NCBI GenBank assembly: GCA_903933395.1
Contig: CAIZKA010000262.1
Location: 1 to 6,765 of the forward strand
Length of the DNA stretch: 6,765 bases
Origin: an uncultured beta proteobacterium
GTDB taxonomy: Bacteria; Pseudomonadota; Gammaproteobacteria; Burkholderiales; Rhodocyclaceae
Direction of reading: 5' to 3'
In this document: positions 5,505-6,765 of the stretch, in pieces
Position numbering within the stretch: the first letter of the stretch is position 1
How the letters are laid out: every line of letters starts with the position of its first letter
The notes under the pieces: generated by a model
Told to the model about the DNA's origin: nothing
What the model saw: the letters and a program-made list of their open reading frames with translations, nothing else
The model's database searches: none
Translations under genes and position numbers: made by a program

Positions 5505-6765
5505 TCAGAACTTGTAGCGGACGGTGACGGAAACCTCGTCCTCCTTGTTCGCCATGCCGATCGGGCCGGCGCGGAAGCGACCGAGAGGCTCGAAACCGGT
5601 CAGGCCGATGGGGCCAGGCTGGAGCGGATTCGGGTGCGCTCCTGATGCCGTGACTGGCGGCCACGGATTGCAATCGCGGCAGTCGTTGTATTTCCGCGCA
5701 CCGTCGCCGAACTTGAAGTTGCCGCCGAAAGTGATCTTCAGGTTGTCGGAATACAGCCATTCCACCGAAGGCGCGGCGACGCTGGAGTTCGCCCCGAAGT
5801 CGTGCGCCATGATCACCTGCGGACTGACGCGGTCGTTCATGTACCAGCCCTTGATCAGGAAGGTGCCGATGTGGTTGTGCTCCCAGTCGGGCATGCCGTA
5901 CTTGCCCCACGGTCCACGATGCTCTTCGTGATCGAGCAGGTGCTGGCCGAACAGTTGGGCGGAGAGCAGAAAGGCCCGGCCCTCGTTGAGGAAGGGAATG
6001 AAGGTCGGCCGGTCGAGACCGATGACGTAGCGCCAGACCTTCGACTCCGAATACAGCTTCGGTTTCGCGGTGTTGGCGAACTCCTCGCCTTCGGTGACGG
6101 CCGTCTCCACACGGAGGCTGGACTTGATCGAATCGAGCTGCATGTCCATCGAGCCGCCAAGCAGGTTGACCCGCGGGAAGTGGATGTCGAAGGCAATCAG
6201 GTAAGGCCAGAACTGCGGAGCTGCCGGTGTAAAGGGCGCACCGAGCGCATTGAATCCATTGACGGCGGGGATGCCACCGCGCAACGAAGGCAGTTGCGAG
6301 CGATAGGTCAAGGCATTCAGCGAGAAGCCGGTGCCCTGGTAGACGCCTTCCCACTTGATGCCAACCTGGGTGTTCGCCAGCGACCACTCGGGCATGTGCG
6401 CCTTGCGGATGCCGATCTGGTTCGGGCCGAAGGTGGTTGCCGCGCCGGGTGCGCCTAGTGCGGCACCGGCAAAATTGGCCACCGTGCCGCCGTTATCCCA
6501 GAGATTTTTCATGCCGCGGAAGAAGTCGCCGGCACCGATGATCTGGTTCGGCGTGCCGCCCTGGCCGAGTTTGTTGGGGCGAAATTTGTCGAAGTTCCAG
6601 ACGAACTGGATGTTGGTGTCGTCGAAGGTGCTCGTCGCGCCCATGCGGTACTCGGCGGTGAAAATCCACATCGGAATGCGGATGTCCTGCAACTCGTCAT
6701 AGATGTTGTTGCGCGAATAGTCGACGGGATTGATCACGTCGAGCACCCGGAAAAGGTCGGTTCGC
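5505..6765 (-). CDS. DUF1302 family outer-membrane protein, N-terminus cut by window
   Basis: The last 419 residues of a DUF1302 protein, a family of predicted outer-membrane beta-barrels. The reading frame is open to the window edge, and the first visible residues RTDLFRVLDVINPVDYSRN match a motif that lies well inside such proteins. The real start and signal peptide are therefore outside the window, and the GTG at 6744-6746 is not the start. Family members usually run to 500-650 residues, so roughly 100-200 are missing. Alternating hydrophobic strands (for example LKITFGGNFKFGDG) and the C-terminal VSVTVRYKF, ending in phenylalanine, are typical of proteins inserted by the BAM complex. Near the end, a proline-rich segment with a CRDC pair (5670-5681) separates the last two strands. 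It lies 77 nt upstream of the DUF1329 gene, probably in one transcript. Passage of hydrophobic substrate across the outer membrane is inferred from genomic context, not shown here. Confidence 0.85.
   Translation of the reverse strand, partial: RTDLFRVLDVINPVDYSRNNIYDELQDIRIPMWIFTAEYRMGATSTFDDTNIQFVWNFDKFRPNKLGQGGTPNQIIGAGDFFRGMKNLWDNGGTVANFAGAALGAPGAATTFGPNQIGIRKAHMPEWSLANTQVGIKWEGVYQGTGFSLNALTYRSQLPSLRGGIPAVNGFNALGAPFTPAAPQFWPYLIAFDIHFPRVNLLGGSMDMQLDSIKSSLRVETAVTEGEEFANTAKPKLYSESKVWRYVIGLDRPTFIPFLNEGRAFLLSAQLFGQHLLDHEEHRGPWGKYGMPDWEHNHIGTFLIKGWYMNDRVSPQVIMAHDFGANSSVAAPSVEWLYSDNLKITFGGNFKFGDGARKYNDCRDCNPWPPVTASGAHPNPLQPGPIGLTGFEPLGRFRAGPIGMANKEDEVSVTVRYKF

Noticed and set aside
4201..5517. 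Plus-strand open frame of 438 codons opposite the DUF1329 gene
   Set aside because: A mirror frame of a well-supported exported protein. The translation is rich in V, D, E, R and G without motifs, and it has no convincing ribosome site.
6744..6746. GTG as the start codon of the DUF1302 gene
   Set aside because: The frame stays open to the window edge and the residues before it (RTDLFR) continue a conserved internal motif, so the true start is outside.
1..6765. Insertion sequence, CRISPR array, tRNA or rRNA
   Set aside because: I found no transposase, terminal inverted repeats, spaced direct repeats or RNA-gene motifs on reading both strands.

Overview
The window is GC-rich DNA, dense with genes that all read on the minus strand. 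It looks like a proteobacterial catabolic region. The families present (p-cresol methylhydroxylase, a DmpR/XylR-type sigma-54 activator, and a DUF1302/DUF1329 pair) fit an aromatic-degrading betaproteobacterium, for example the Azoarcus/Thauera/Sterolibacterium sort. The genus cannot be fixed from the sequence alone.

Layout in the direction of transcription (right to left). (1) 6765-5505: the C-terminal part of a DUF1302 outer-membrane protein, cut by the window edge. (2) 5427-4111: a complete exported DUF1329 protein. (3) 4082-4059: a strong GNRA-capped hairpin. (4) 4017-2287: a 576-aa phenol-sensing sigma-54 activator of the DmpR/MopR/XylR type. (5) 2286-2078: an AT-rich control region. It holds two activator-like upstream sites 29 bp apart, a perfect IHF consensus and a near-perfect -24/-12 sigma-54 promoter, all oriented to fire the next genes. 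(6) 2077-1766: pchC, a small c-type cytochrome. (7) 1758-1153: a Tat-signal protein in the position of pchX. (8) 1113-1: pchF, the flavoprotein subunit of p-cresol methylhydroxylase, whose 3' end is outside the window.

How it works together (inference from family knowledge). A para-alkylphenol such as p-cresol or 4-ethylphenol crosses the outer membrane, perhaps helped by the DUF1302 and DUF1329 proteins. In the periplasm PchF (FAD) and PchC (heme c) oxidise the benzylic carbon with water as the oxygen source, so the step needs no O2. The activator senses the phenol in the cytoplasm. With IHF bending the DNA, it drives sigma-54 RNA polymerase at the pchC promoter. Every residue I know to matter for phenol and zinc binding in MopR is conserved here at a constant offset.

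The least understood element is the middle gene. PchF has no signal peptide of its own, although the enzyme is periplasmic in the characterised pseudomonads, and the gene between its two subunits carries a clear twin-arginine signal. A piggy-back export role for that protein is the most interesting testable idea in the window.
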